Of a stretch of DNA of 64,000 bases, positions 16,352 to 24,650 are shown in pieces (the stretch's first letter is position 1; every line of letters begins with the position of its first letter). The stretch is from positions 496,001 through 560,000 of the forward strand of contig NZ_JAAIVI010000017.1 of assembly GCF_011008905.1 (NCBI RefSeq). Reading direction: 5' to 3'. Origin of the DNA: Wenzhouxiangella sp. XN201. Lineage in GTDB: Bacteria; Pseudomonadota; Gammaproteobacteria; Xanthomonadales; Wenzhouxiangellaceae. Both the position numbers and the translations under genes were made by a program. Below the pieces are notes generated by a model. The model was not told where the DNA came from, did not search any database, and saw only the letters and a list, made by a program, of their open reading frames with translations.

Positions 16352-17878
16352 GTGATGACGTTGGAGAAGGTCGCAGCGTTTCCGTTTCTCGACGACTCGA
16401 TAGGGGATCTGGCGCCGTTTTGCCAGATGGTGCTGGTGCTGGTCATGTGCTTCGCCGCGGCACCTGCCTCGCACGCGGCCGATGCCGGACAACCGATCCC
16501 GGTCACTCCTCGAGCCGAGTCCGTGCTCACCTTCGACTTCCCCGAAATGCTCGTCGGCGTTGCTGAGTATGACGAAGGGCCGACCGGCACTACCGTGTTC
16601 TACTTCCCCGACGCAGTGAAGGCCGCGGTCGACGTCCGGGGTGGCAGTCCCGGCACCGTCAACGCTGCGGCGCTCATGAATGGATGGGATCGGAAGATGA
16701 TGGAGCTGGTCGTGTTCTCCGGCGGCTCCTGGTACGGGCTGTCGGCAACAACCGGCGCGGCCAACGCCCTGAAGCATCTCGAGGCCGAGCGCAGCAACCC
16801 GAATTTCATCGCGGGAGCCGTCGGAGCCATCATCTATGACGTCGGCGGCCGCCGCATGACGCGCATCACGCCGGACGACCGCCTGGGCCGTGTTGCACTC
16901 GAGAACGCCCGGCCCGGTCAGTTTCCCCTGGGTCCCCACGGTGCCGGAAGGTTTGCCATGCAGGGCGTGTACTTCACGGAACCACTCAGCGCCTCGAATA
17001 GCCATAGGTGGCCGCACTCGGGGCAGGGCGGCGCCTTCACTCAGGTCGGCCCCACGAAGATCGGTGTCTTCACCGTGGTCAATTCGGTCGGCGCCATCGT
17101 GGATCGGAATGGACGGGTCGTGCGCTGCGCGCGCAACGATCCTGACCGCGATTGCCCATCAATTCGGGAAATGCTCGAGGTGCGTGTCCACGATGCAAGT
17201 GAGGCTCCAGCCGGCGGGCCGACCACGAACACGACGCTCACGCTCGTGGTGACCAATCAGAAGCTGCCTATCGCACACCTGGAGCGACTGGCCAAGCAAG
17301 TGCACGGTTCCATGAGCCGCGCCATCCAGCCCTTTGCCACCCAGCACGATGGCGATGTTCTCTACGCAGTCTCGACCGACCAGGTCGATAACCCGGACCT
17401 CACGCCACACGACCTCGCGATGATCGCCTCCGAGCTGGCTTGGGACGCCGTGCTGACGAGTGTTCCGGAACTGCCGGAGCAGCCCGTACCGTTAGACGTC
17501 CCGCTGCCCCCGGCGGAGTTGGCGGACTTCGTGGGTGACTTCGAGTTCACCGACTTCGCCAGGGTCGCAATTCGGGAAAAGGATGGCGTCCTTGTCGCCT
17601 GGTACGGAGGCATCGACCAGATCTACTTCGACCAGCCAGAACACGCTCTTCTTGCGGCCGACGGTGACCGATTCATCATTGATCTTCCCGCGCGCGATGT
17701 CATCCGCTTCGAGCGCACGGGCGGAGAGGTCAGCTCGCTGACGCTCAATCCGGGCCCGTGGGCCATAAGCGCCAGGCGGGTGCCGATCGATGCTGATAGC
17801 CGACAACAAAACCAGGACACCCACGATTCTGTTTCCCAAATCGGCGAGAAGCGGGAACCAGGACCGGTCTACCCATGA
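16352..17878 (+). CDS. Exported P1-family (S58, DmpA/NylC-like) peptidase with a repeat-derived tail
   Basis: The protein resembles DmpA/NylC-type N-terminal nucleophile hydrolases, which self-cleave to expose a Thr or Ser. Visible signs are TVNAAALMNGWDRKMMELVVFSGG in two short pieces, IAGAVGAIIYDVG, GPHGAGRFA and PTTNTTLTLVVTNQKL, where the Thr after Asn would be the nucleophile. MVLVLVMCFAAAPASHA looks like a signal peptide, so the ATG at 16427 is a good alternative start; the longer frame adds 25 acidic residues ahead of it. A further domain of about 120 residues follows the peptidase. The last 25 or so codons lie inside repeat E2 and read NQDTHDS and onward, so the natural C-terminus was probably altered by insertion. 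Confidence 0.82.
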   Translation: MMTLEKVAAFPFLDDSIGDLAPFCQMVLVLVMCFAAAPASHAADAGQPIPVTPRAESVLTFDFPEMLVGVAEYDEGPTGTTVFYFPDAVKAAVDVRGGSPGTVNAAALMNGWDRKMMELVVFSGGSWYGLSATTGAANALKHLEAERSNPNFIAGAVGAIIYDVGGRRMTRITPDDRLGRVALENARPGQFPLGPHGAGRFAMQGVYFTEPLSASNSHRWPHSGQGGAFTQVGPTKIGVFTVVNSVGAIVDRNGRVVRCARNDPDRDCPSIREMLEVRVHDASEAPAGGPTTNTTLTLVVTNQKLPIAHLERLAKQVHGSMSRAIQPFATQHDGDVLYAVSTDQVDNPDLTPHDLAMIASELAWDAVLTSVPELPEQPVPLDVPLPPAELADFVGDFEFTDFARVAIREKDGVLVAWYGGIDQIYFDQPEHALLAADGDRFIIDLPARDVIRFERTGGEVSSLTLNPGPWAISARRVPIDADSRQQNQDTHDSVSQIGEKREPGPVYP

Positions 17879-17970
17879 CTTGAAGGAAACCTTCTAGGAA
17901 CGCAGGCGGCATTTTCCGACCTGCGCGTCGACCGGTGCGACTTGGCAGAATTCGTGGCTGTCCTGCTTTT
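17808..17970 (+). repeat. Full-length dispersed repeat E2 (about 163 bp)
   Basis: The left terminus AAAACCAGGACACCCACGAT lies inside the end of the P1 peptidase frame; the right terminus is AATTCGTGGCTGTCCTGC with a T-run. Same core and orientation as E1, so the peptidase gene is bracketed by direct copies. Confidence 0.9.
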
Positions 17971-18025
17971 GGCTACTTTCCACTAGAGGCGCGGCCGCGT
18001 TGGTGCTCTGGCCTGGCGCGCCCGC

Positions 18026-18487
18026 CTAGGGCGTGTCCGGCAGTGGGCTGGCATGTTCGTAGCGTAGCCGCCACGCGCCGTCCTCTTTGACCCAGACGGT
18101 GGTGAAGTGCTCGCTGAACCGCGCTTCGCGGCCGTCCGCGATGTAACCCCCCGAAAACCGGCCGGTGACGAGGGCGGCGTCCGTGAAGACCTCCACCTCA
18201 ATTTCCTCGCTCCGCGCGTCGGTGAGCCGGTTTGCCGGATCGGTCAGAAACGCGATCTTCTCCGCGCGGCCTCGCATCGCGCCGTCCTCGGCCAAGTATC
18301 GGTAGCGCTCGGAGTACAGCGCCTCGAGCGCGGCGCGGTCCTGCGCCAGAATCGCCGCGTCATACGCGGCGTTGGCGGCTTCGAGCGTCGCTCTGGTCTC
18401 TTCGCCGGTTTCAGCCTGGCTGGTGCAGGCCGCCAAAAGGAGCACGGCCAGGGCGGCGCGCGCCGGTGTAAACCATCTTGCCGTCAT
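18026..18487 (-). CDS. NTF2-like (DUF4440/SnoaL-type) lipoprotein
   Basis: This 153-residue protein has a lipobox (AVLLLAACTSQ). The mature part is one NTF2-like cone domain: an N-terminal helix (AANAAYDAAILAQDRAALEALY), SERYRYLAEDG, then strands ending FSEHFTTVWVKEDGAWRLRYEHAS. Members range from small enzymes to binding domains, and no catalytic residues can be assigned here. Anchoring makes a periplasmic role likely. It is flanked by repeats on both sides and is probably transcribed alone. Confidence 0.85.
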   Translation of the reverse strand: MTARWFTPARAALAVLLLAACTSQAETGEETRATLEAANAAYDAAILAQDRAALEALYSERYRYLAEDGAMRGRAEKIAFLTDPANRLTDARSEEIEVEVFTDAALVTGRFSGGYIADGREARFSEHFTTVWVKEDGAWRLRYEHASPLPDTP

Positions 18488-18534
18488 CAGTCCTGTCCGT
18501 TCAATGAACCGGCCTCAGTCTAAGGTAATTCGGG

Positions 18535-18560
18535 AAAACCAGGACACCCACGATTTTCCC
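18535..18560 (+). repeat. Dispersed repeat, left terminus
   Basis: GAAAACCAGGACACCCACGA followed by TTTTCCCGCC; no right end was recognised. Confidence 0.7.
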
Positions 18561-18710
18561 GCCGGGCCAAGAAGTACGCCAATCCCGAGATTGCCGCGTT
18601 GCGCTGTAGGAAAGTTCGCGCAGACCGAATCAACTCCCTTTCCAGCGGTCCAATCATTGTGGGCGCAATGCCCGCCCACCATGGGCGGCGAGTGCCTCGT
18701 GGAGACGACT

Positions 18711-18866
18711 ATGACCAAAGGCAGAGACACCCAGCACCGGGAAGGCAAGAAGAAGCCCGGCAAGACGCTGAAGGAAAAGCGTGCCGACAAGACGGCCAAG
18801 AGGGAGGGCACATACAAGCCCAATAGCCTCAACAACGTGCTGGGGGACAAGCCGTCCTCCCGCTAG
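18711..18866 (+). CDS. Small very basic protein
   Basis: This 51-residue protein begins MTKGRDTQHREGKKKPGKTL and is about one-third Lys/Arg. GGAG six bases before the ATG makes translation likely. It is probably disordered and might bind nucleic acid or ribosomes; short Lys-rich proteins of this style occur in other proteobacteria without a known role. The frame is also open far upstream, but the start with the ribosome site is preferred. A repeat copy begins seven bases after the stop. Confidence 0.6.
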   Translation: MTKGRDTQHREGKKKPGKTLKEKRADKTAKREGTYKPNSLNNVLGDKPSSR

Positions 18867-18872
18867 GAAGGG

Positions 18873-18896
18873 CAAAACCAGGACACCCACGAATTT
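18873..18896 (+). repeat. Dispersed repeat, left terminus
   Basis: CAAAACCAGGACACCCACGA, seven bases after the small basic protein's stop. Confidence 0.7.
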
Positions 18897-18916
18897 CACA
18901 GCGCTTAGAGTGCGGC

Positions 18917-20737
18917 CTAGCGGTACGCGGCAGCCTGCAGTTCGAACAGGGTGGCGTACTGGCCGTCGAGCGCCATCAATTGTTCATGCGTACCGATCTC
19001 GGTGATGCAGCCCTGGTCCATCACTGCGATCAGGTCGGCCTGGCGCACGGTCGAGAAGCGATGCGAGATCAGGATCAGAATGCGGTTTCCAGCCATCGCC
19101 TGGAAGTGCTGGAACACTTCAGCCTCGGCTTTAGCATCCATGGCTGCCGTGGGTTCGTCCAGGATCAGGATGTCGGCATGCTCCCGCATGAAGGCCCGGG
19201 CTAGTGCGATCTTCTGCCATTGCCCGCCGGACAGCTCGCGTCCGTCCTTGAACCAGCGGCCCAGTTGCGTTTCGTAGCCCTTCGGCAGGTCGCGGATGAA
19301 CTCGTCGGCCAGGCCTTTGATCGCGGCCGTATGCCATTTCGATTGGCTCTCGAACTCTTCGACGTCCCCGGCACCGATGTTGTGGCCCACCAGCCACTGG
19401 TAGCGCGCGAAATCCTGGAAGATCACTCCGATGCGATCCTGCAGAGCCCGTTCATCCCAGTCGCGCAACGAGGTTCCGTCGAGCCGGATGTCGCCGCTTT
19501 CGAGTTGGTAGAGCCCGGCGATCAGCTTCGTCAGTGTCGTCTTGCCGGACCCATTTTCGCCGACCAGCGCCAGGCTCGTACCGGGTTCCAGCTTGAGGTT
19601 GATGCCATCGAGCGCCAGGGTGTCGCTGCCCGGATAGCGGAAGGACAGATCCACGATCTCGAGCCCGCGGCCGGGGGTCTCGCCCTGACTGACCTTGCCT
19701 TCGCGCGCGCGCACCGGCTGCTCGAGAAATTCGTACAGGCTGGTCAGGTACAAATGGTCCTCGTACATGCCGTTGATCGAGGTCAGGCTGGCACTAACGG
19801 CCGACTGACCTTGCTTGAAGACCATCATGTACATCGTCATCTGGCCCAGCGTCAGGCGCCCGGCCACGGTGGCCAGCACCACCCAGGCGAACGCGCCGTA
19901 GAGCGCCAGGGTGCCAACGAGGCCAAGGCCGAACGCCCACCAGCCGCGTCGGATGGTCAGCTTGCGGTCCTCGCGGAAGATTTTGGTGAAGATGTCCTTG
20001 TAGCGCTGGAGTAGGGTCGGCGCCAGGTCGAACAGCTTGACCTCCTTGGTGTAGTCCTCCCGCGCCAGCACCGATTCGAGGTACATCATTTCGCGCGTCT
20101 CGGGCGAACGCCACTGGAACAGCCGGAAGGCCTGACCGGCAAATTTGGCTTCGGCCAGGAAGGCCGGCAGGCCGCCGGCGATCAGCACCAGCACCGCCCA
20201 CGGCGAGAACGCGAACAGCAGGCCGCTGAAGCTGACGATGGCAATCCCGTTCTGGATCACGCCGAAGGTCTTCTGAACCAGCGAAAGCGGTCGCGTGGAT
20301 GCCTCGCGCCGGGCGCGGGTGAGCCGGTCGTAGAACTCGGCGTCCTCGAGCTGGGCCAGTTCCATTTGCTGGGCCTTTTCCAGAATCATCACGTTGACCC
20401 GGTGTCCCAGACGCGCGCGCAGCAGGTTGTTGCAGATATTGAGCGCCGTCTGGGAGGCGGCCATCGCGGCGACTAGCAGGGCCTCCAGCGAGAGCCAGAA
20501 CCACACCGCCTCGGTCAGCGTGTTGTTCTGGATGGCGGCCACCACGCTGTCGACCAGCCACTTGCCGACATAGGCAATCGAGGCCGGCAGCAGGCCGGCG
20601 ACCAGCGTGAGAAACGCCAGCGCCACCGTGAGCCACGGGCTGGTCGCCCAAACCAGGGAAAGTGCGCGCCGGCCATAGGTGGCCAGCGGCCGGATCTGGG
20701 TGAATATGCCGGGCGGCTGATCAGGCTCGCTGCTCAT
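18917..20737 (-). CDS. ABC exporter (fused permease and ATPase)
   Basis: This 606-residue half-transporter would work as a homodimer exporting lipid, peptide or drug. The N-terminal half has about six membrane helices (from LTVALAFLTLVAGLLPASIA). The C-terminal ATPase has Walker A GENGSGKTTL near residue 393, the signature LSGGQWQKIALARA near 500, Walker B ILILDEPTAAMD near 523 and the switch His in ISHRFST. It lacks an obvious peptidase domain and an adaptor gene nearby. It is divergent from the 20954 gene. The substrate cannot be predicted. Confidence 0.93.
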   Translation of the reverse strand: MSSEPDQPPGIFTQIRPLATYGRRALSLVWATSPWLTVALAFLTLVAGLLPASIAYVGKWLVDSVVAAIQNNTLTEAVWFWLSLEALLVAAMAASQTALNICNNLLRARLGHRVNVMILEKAQQMELAQLEDAEFYDRLTRARREASTRPLSLVQKTFGVIQNGIAIVSFSGLLFAFSPWAVLVLIAGGLPAFLAEAKFAGQAFRLFQWRSPETREMMYLESVLAREDYTKEVKLFDLAPTLLQRYKDIFTKIFREDRKLTIRRGWWAFGLGLVGTLALYGAFAWVVLATVAGRLTLGQMTMYMMVFKQGQSAVSASLTSINGMYEDHLYLTSLYEFLEQPVRAREGKVSQGETPGRGLEIVDLSFRYPGSDTLALDGINLKLEPGTSLALVGENGSGKTTLTKLIAGLYQLESGDIRLDGTSLRDWDERALQDRIGVIFQDFARYQWLVGHNIGAGDVEEFESQSKWHTAAIKGLADEFIRDLPKGYETQLGRWFKDGRELSGGQWQKIALARAFMREHADILILDEPTAAMDAKAEAEVFQHFQAMAGNRILILISHRFSTVRQADLIAVMDQGCITEIGTHEQLMALDGQYATLFELQAAAYR

Positions 20738-20797
20738 GGAACCAAGTGTACGGGAGCATCGGGTCCGGGCCGTGACGGAAACGGCCGGGAATCGTTA

Positions 20798-20837
20798 CCT
20801 CATGATTTGTAGGAAATCTCCTACAAATCGTGGCTGT
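20798..20837 (+). repeat. Internal fragment of the dispersed repeat
   Basis: A perfect ten-base inverted repeat (GATTTGTAGG/CCTACAAATC, 20804-20829) corresponds to the central palindrome of E1-E4 and is followed by CGTGGCTGTC from the right end. It lies between divergent genes. Confidence 0.55.
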
Positions 20838-20953
20838 CGCGAGTCCCCAGTGTTGGAGAAGCGCCGTTCGTTGCATTGGCAGGCGCTCTTTTAGTGCGAC
20901 GACTCTAGAATCCCTCGCTAGCTTGAAAAGCCAGTTCTTGAGGGAAATGGTCA

Positions 20954-21508
20954 ATGGTTCGATTCATCAAGGCACTGCTCGTGCTTTCCGCCGGTGCGTG
21001 GTTTTCCATGGGGGGCGCACAGAAACCTGCTGATTTTGAGAGCAATCCCGTTCGGATCGCAGACCTCGGTCTGGAGAGTAACATCCGGTCGGCCATCGAT
21101 CTGGTCGGGCCCGATGGCGGTTCGGCAGGTCGTCATCGCGATGCGCTGGTGCGCCGCTTACAGTGCTGGATCGACGGCGTCGAAGATTGTTCGGCGGCGG
21201 ATCTCAACGATCCGCGCGTTCGCGCGATGCGCCGTTTTATTGCGCAGGGCCGGGCCGAACAAGACGGCATGGTGACGATCCATTTTCCCGATCGAACCCG
21301 GGTCATGGTGCGGCTGGAGCAGTTGCCCGACCTGGATCCGAATGACTGGGAACAGCGCGTCTACGAGGCGGTCGTCCTTCCGGATACCGTGCAGGCACCG
21401 GGGCTGCCGGCCGTTCCGACTCGTCACGGTGATTTCGAAGGCTTTGCCTACATGGGCCAGCCCGCAATTCAGGCTGCGCTGGAGCGGTTGAAACAGCGGA
21501 TCGAGTAA
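20954..21508 (+). CDS. Exported protein of unknown function
   Basis: This 184-residue protein has a signal peptide (FIKALLVLSAGAWFSMGGAQ). The mature part was not recognised. It contains a Cys pair (LQCWIDGVEDC) that could form a disulphide, and a strand region TIHFPDRTRVMVRLEQLP. A GGGA sequence lies a suitable distance before the ATG. It is divergent from the ABC exporter and followed 19 bases later by a full-length repeat. Confidence 0.6.
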   Translation: MVRFIKALLVLSAGAWFSMGGAQKPADFESNPVRIADLGLESNIRSAIDLVGPDGGSAGRHRDALVRRLQCWIDGVEDCSAADLNDPRVRAMRRFIAQGRAEQDGMVTIHFPDRTRVMVRLEQLPDLDPNDWEQRVYEAVVLPDTVQAPGLPAVPTRHGDFEGFAYMGQPAIQAALERLKQRIE

Positions 21509-21526
21509 TTGCTCAAAGGAGAATTG

Positions 21527-21690
21527 GAAAACCAGGACACCCACGATTCTGTCTCCCAAATCGGCGAGAAGCGGGACCCAGGGCCGGTCCACCCATGACT
21601 TGAAGGAAATCTCCTGCGAACACCGGCGACATTTTCCGACCTTCGCGTCGACCGGTGCGACTTGTCAGAATTCAGGGGTGTCCTGGTGTT
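21527..21690 (+). repeat. Full-length dispersed repeat E3 (about 164 bp)
   Basis: Termini GAAAACCAGGACACCCACGA and AATTCAGGGGTGTCCTGG; the core has TCCCAAATCGGCGAGAAGCG and TTCGCGTCGACCGGTGCGAC. Confidence 0.9.
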
Positions 21691-21708
21691 TCCTTGTGGT
21701 GTTTTCCC

Positions 21709-24024
21709 TCACTGCGTTGCTGATCTGGCTAAACGGAAACCGGCACCTTCGTACCCGAAGTCCCGGTGGTATTGCCAGTTGCGGGAGGCCGAACGCACGA
21801 ACTGGCCGCCGTTGCTCCAGGAACCGCTCCGCAGCATAGCCTTGTCGCAGTCGCCCGACATCCAGGCGCTGCCATCGACCGGGCCATCTACATAGTTATC
21901 GTTCCAGCAGTCCTGCACCCACTCCCAGACATTGCCATGGGTGTCGTACAGCCCGAACGCATTGGGGTCAAAGCTCGCAACCGGCAGAGTCTGCTGGGGT
22001 TCGTTGCCGGTCGCGCAACCCGTTGCCGGTGTCGTCGAGGCGCGGAAATTTGCCTGGTCGCCGGAAATGCAGGCGCCGGTGTTGAAACGGCCCGTGGTGC
22101 CGGCGCGGGTGGCATATTCCCATTCCGACTCCGAGGGCAGGCGGTAGTCCTGGCCGGACTTGTTGCTGAGCCAGGTGACATACTGCTGGGCGTGGTTCCA
22201 GCTCACATTGATCACCGGGCGATCGCCACGACCCCAGCCTTCATCGTCAGGATTGTGCCCACAGCCACCGTCAGCCACGCAGGCATCCCACTGCGCAAAT
22301 GTCACCTCGGTCTGGCTGATCGCGAAAGTCGGGACATTGACCATCCGCCTCGGACCTTCGTCGGTGTTTCTCTGCGGCTCGCCGGGTGGACTGCCCTGCA
22401 TGAAGCTCCCGCCGGGGATATTGACCATCACCGGACAGTCATCACAATCCTTGAATGGACTGCCAATGGCCTCGAGACGATCCGCAAACAACGTACCCGA
22501 GTTGTAGACCACAACCACGTCTCCGGCCTCCAAAACATTGGCCACTTCGCGATTTGGGCTGCTGATCACGGCATCATCGAGGCCGTCGCCGTCGAAATCG
22601 GCCAGCAATACGGCCGATCCGAAGCGGTCGTAGCTGACGGGATTGCCGGCGACTTCGAGGTCGGAGCGGTCCCAGAGCATGCTGCCCTCGTTGACCAGCC
22701 CGACGCCCGGTTCGCCATAGGCGATCAGTACCGCGCCGGCACTGCGCTGTAAACCGACGTGGCGGTCTCGGCTTCCAACCATGAGTTCGTCAGCACCATC
22801 GCCATTGATGTCTCCGGCCGTCAGGTCGTCGGCAAACCGGGATTCCTGCAAGGGCGAGCCGGCAAAGCCGTCGACCCCTGGCTGCAGGAGCCGATGGCGC
22901 GCGCTCGCCAGCCCTTCATTGGTGCCATGGAGGACCAGCGCGGCACCTGTGCTGTTCTGGTAACCGCGCAGGCCGACCACCAGGTCATCGAAGCCATCGG
23001 CGTCGAAGTCACCAACGGTGAAACTGCTGCCGAATTCGTCGCCCTGGGCGGGCAGCAGGTCGATTCCGGGCGAGTCCAGGCCCCAGACTTCATTGGTCGA
23101 CAGGTCCGGGCCATCAACCCCGCCGTAGATGAGGTGAACCGTCCCGGCGTTATCAGTCGTGCGTGAGTCGAACGGTGCGCCGATGGCCAGGTCGGGGAAC
23201 TGATCCCCGTTGAAATCACCGACGGCGAGTGCATTGCCGAAGACATCATCGGTGGCGACACCGCCCATGCCATCAGCACTGCGATCCAGGAAGAAGTTCC
23301 CTTCGGCGGCCAGCCCGCTCGCACTGCCAAGCAGCACCTGGACCGTGCCGGCATCTTCGACCGTGCCGATATCCTCGGTCGGAACGCCGATGGCCACATC
23401 ATCGAAGCCGTCGTTGTTGAAATCGCCAGCGGCCAGCGAATACCCCATTTGGTCGCCTTCCTCTGATTCGCCGCTGATGCCCGTAGTGTCCTGATTAAAC
23501 CCCCGATTGTTGATATCAGTCAGGCCTGACGGCGATCCGTAGATCACGTTGATGCCGCCGGCGCGAAAGATCGAGCCAATGTCTTCGCCCGGGCCGCCAA
23601 AGGCCAGGTCGTCGATGCCGTCGCCGTTGAAATCACCGGTGGTCACCGAGAAGCCACTTTCGTCCCTTGGTTCCACCAGGCCTTCGATCGTGCCAGCCTG
23701 ACTCCAGATCTCATCATCTTCGGCAGACAGACCGCCGCGCCTGCCGTAGACCACGTGGACCCAACCGGATTCGGTGTTATCTCCCTGGTCTTCATACGGA
23801 ACAGCAATCACCAAATCCAGGTGGCCGTCACCATTGAAATCACCGGAAGCGAGTGCCTGTCCGATCCTGTCACCGAATTCGACACCACCGCCCAGGTCCG
23901 TCTTCGAACTTGCGCTGCTCTGGCTGAAGACCTGCGAGGTTTCCGGGATCAGCTGCGCCTTGGCGCCGCAGCACAGCAGCAGGGCAGGCAGAAAGAAGAT
24001 CGTTGTTCTGGAACTGAATATCAT
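21709..24024 (-). CDS. Exported FG-GAP propeller fused to a formylglycine-enzyme-like (SUMF1) domain
   Basis: The ATG at 24024 has GGGAG upstream and gives 771 residues with a signal peptide (TTIFFLPALLLCCGAKA). Residues about 40-500 are about seven FG-GAP/integrin-like units with calcium-binding loops (ASGDFNGDGHLDLVIAVP type). A junction containing LFADRLE and KDCDDC leads to a SUMF1 domain from about residue 530 (NIPGGSFMQGSPPGEP, YRLPSESEWEYATRAG, NVWEWVQDCW, GFRLAR). The catalytic Cys pair of true formylglycine enzymes is not obvious, so it may be a binding or structural version. Full-length repeats flank it on both sides. Confidence 0.88.
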   Translation of the reverse strand: MIFSSRTTIFFLPALLLCCGAKAQLIPETSQVFSQSSASSKTDLGGGVEFGDRIGQALASGDFNGDGHLDLVIAVPYEDQGDNTESGWVHVVYGRRGGLSAEDDEIWSQAGTIEGLVEPRDESGFSVTTGDFNGDGIDDLAFGGPGEDIGSIFRAGGINVIYGSPSGLTDINNRGFNQDTTGISGESEEGDQMGYSLAAGDFNNDGFDDVAIGVPTEDIGTVEDAGTVQVLLGSASGLAAEGNFFLDRSADGMGGVATDDVFGNALAVGDFNGDQFPDLAIGAPFDSRTTDNAGTVHLIYGGVDGPDLSTNEVWGLDSPGIDLLPAQGDEFGSSFTVGDFDADGFDDLVVGLRGYQNSTGAALVLHGTNEGLASARHRLLQPGVDGFAGSPLQESRFADDLTAGDINGDGADELMVGSRDRHVGLQRSAGAVLIAYGEPGVGLVNEGSMLWDRSDLEVAGNPVSYDRFGSAVLLADFDGDGLDDAVISSPNREVANVLEAGDVVVVYNSGTLFADRLEAIGSPFKDCDDCPVMVNIPGGSFMQGSPPGEPQRNTDEGPRRMVNVPTFAISQTEVTFAQWDACVADGGCGHNPDDEGWGRGDRPVINVSWNHAQQYVTWLSNKSGQDYRLPSESEWEYATRAGTTGRFNTGACISGDQANFRASTTPATGCATGNEPQQTLPVASFDPNAFGLYDTHGNVWEWVQDCWNDNYVDGPVDGSAWMSGDCDKAMLRSGSWSNGGQFVRSASRNWQYHRDFGYEGAGFRLARSATQ

Positions 24025-24207
24025 TCGAACTCCCACAACATTGCGCTCAATGCAAGACGCCGTCAGGTGTGCGGGTTGGTGCTGCGGGACTTCTCAGCCC
24101 CTCGCTGCGCTGACCGGAGTCGTCCATGTGGACGCGATGTGATGATGGTATGGCTTTTTACTCTGCTCCCGTGCGGCCCGTTTTGCAATGCTGTTTCGCA
24201 CAGGCAA

Positions 24208-24370
24208 GAAACCAGGACACCCACGATTCTGCCTGCCAAATCGGCGAGAAGCGGGACCCAGGGCCGGTCCACTCATAACTTGTAGGAAATCTTCTAGGAA
24301 CGAAGGCGACATTTTCCGACCTGCGCGTCGATCGGTGCGACTGGGCAGAATTCGTGGGTGTCCTGGATTC
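24208..24370 (+). repeat. Full-length dispersed repeat E4 (about 163 bp)
   Basis: Termini GAAACCAGGACACCCACGAT and AATTCGTGGGTGTCCTGGAT; the core has GCCAAATCGGCGAGAAGCGG and ACTTGTAGGAAATCTTCTAG. With E3 it brackets the FG-GAP/SUMF1 gene. Confidence 0.9.
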
Positions 24371-24407
24371 CGATCCTGAAAGTATCGCGTTCGAATGTAG
24401 AAGACTT

Positions 24408-24432
24408 CCCACGATTCATGGGTGTCCTGGAT
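24408..24432 (+). repeat. Minimal repeat fragment
   Basis: CCCACGATTCATGGGTGTCC joins the inner end of a left terminus to a right terminus, 38 bases after E4. Confidence 0.6.
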
Positions 24433-24650
24433 ATCAAATCGAATTGGCGGATCAGGCGATGAAAGAACGTGTGTATGACTAGGGCCGCGCTCTGAAAGCC
24501 GGCTCAAGGCGATCGCGTCCGCTGGGTCGGCAGATGGCCGGGCACGCAGCCAGTCGTGCCGGGGCGTCGAGTGCGCGATCAGACTGTAATGGCAAATGTG
24601 TTGATCAGCCAGGCGCCCTGGCGCTGGTCTGCCGGACGGGGAAGGTGGAG

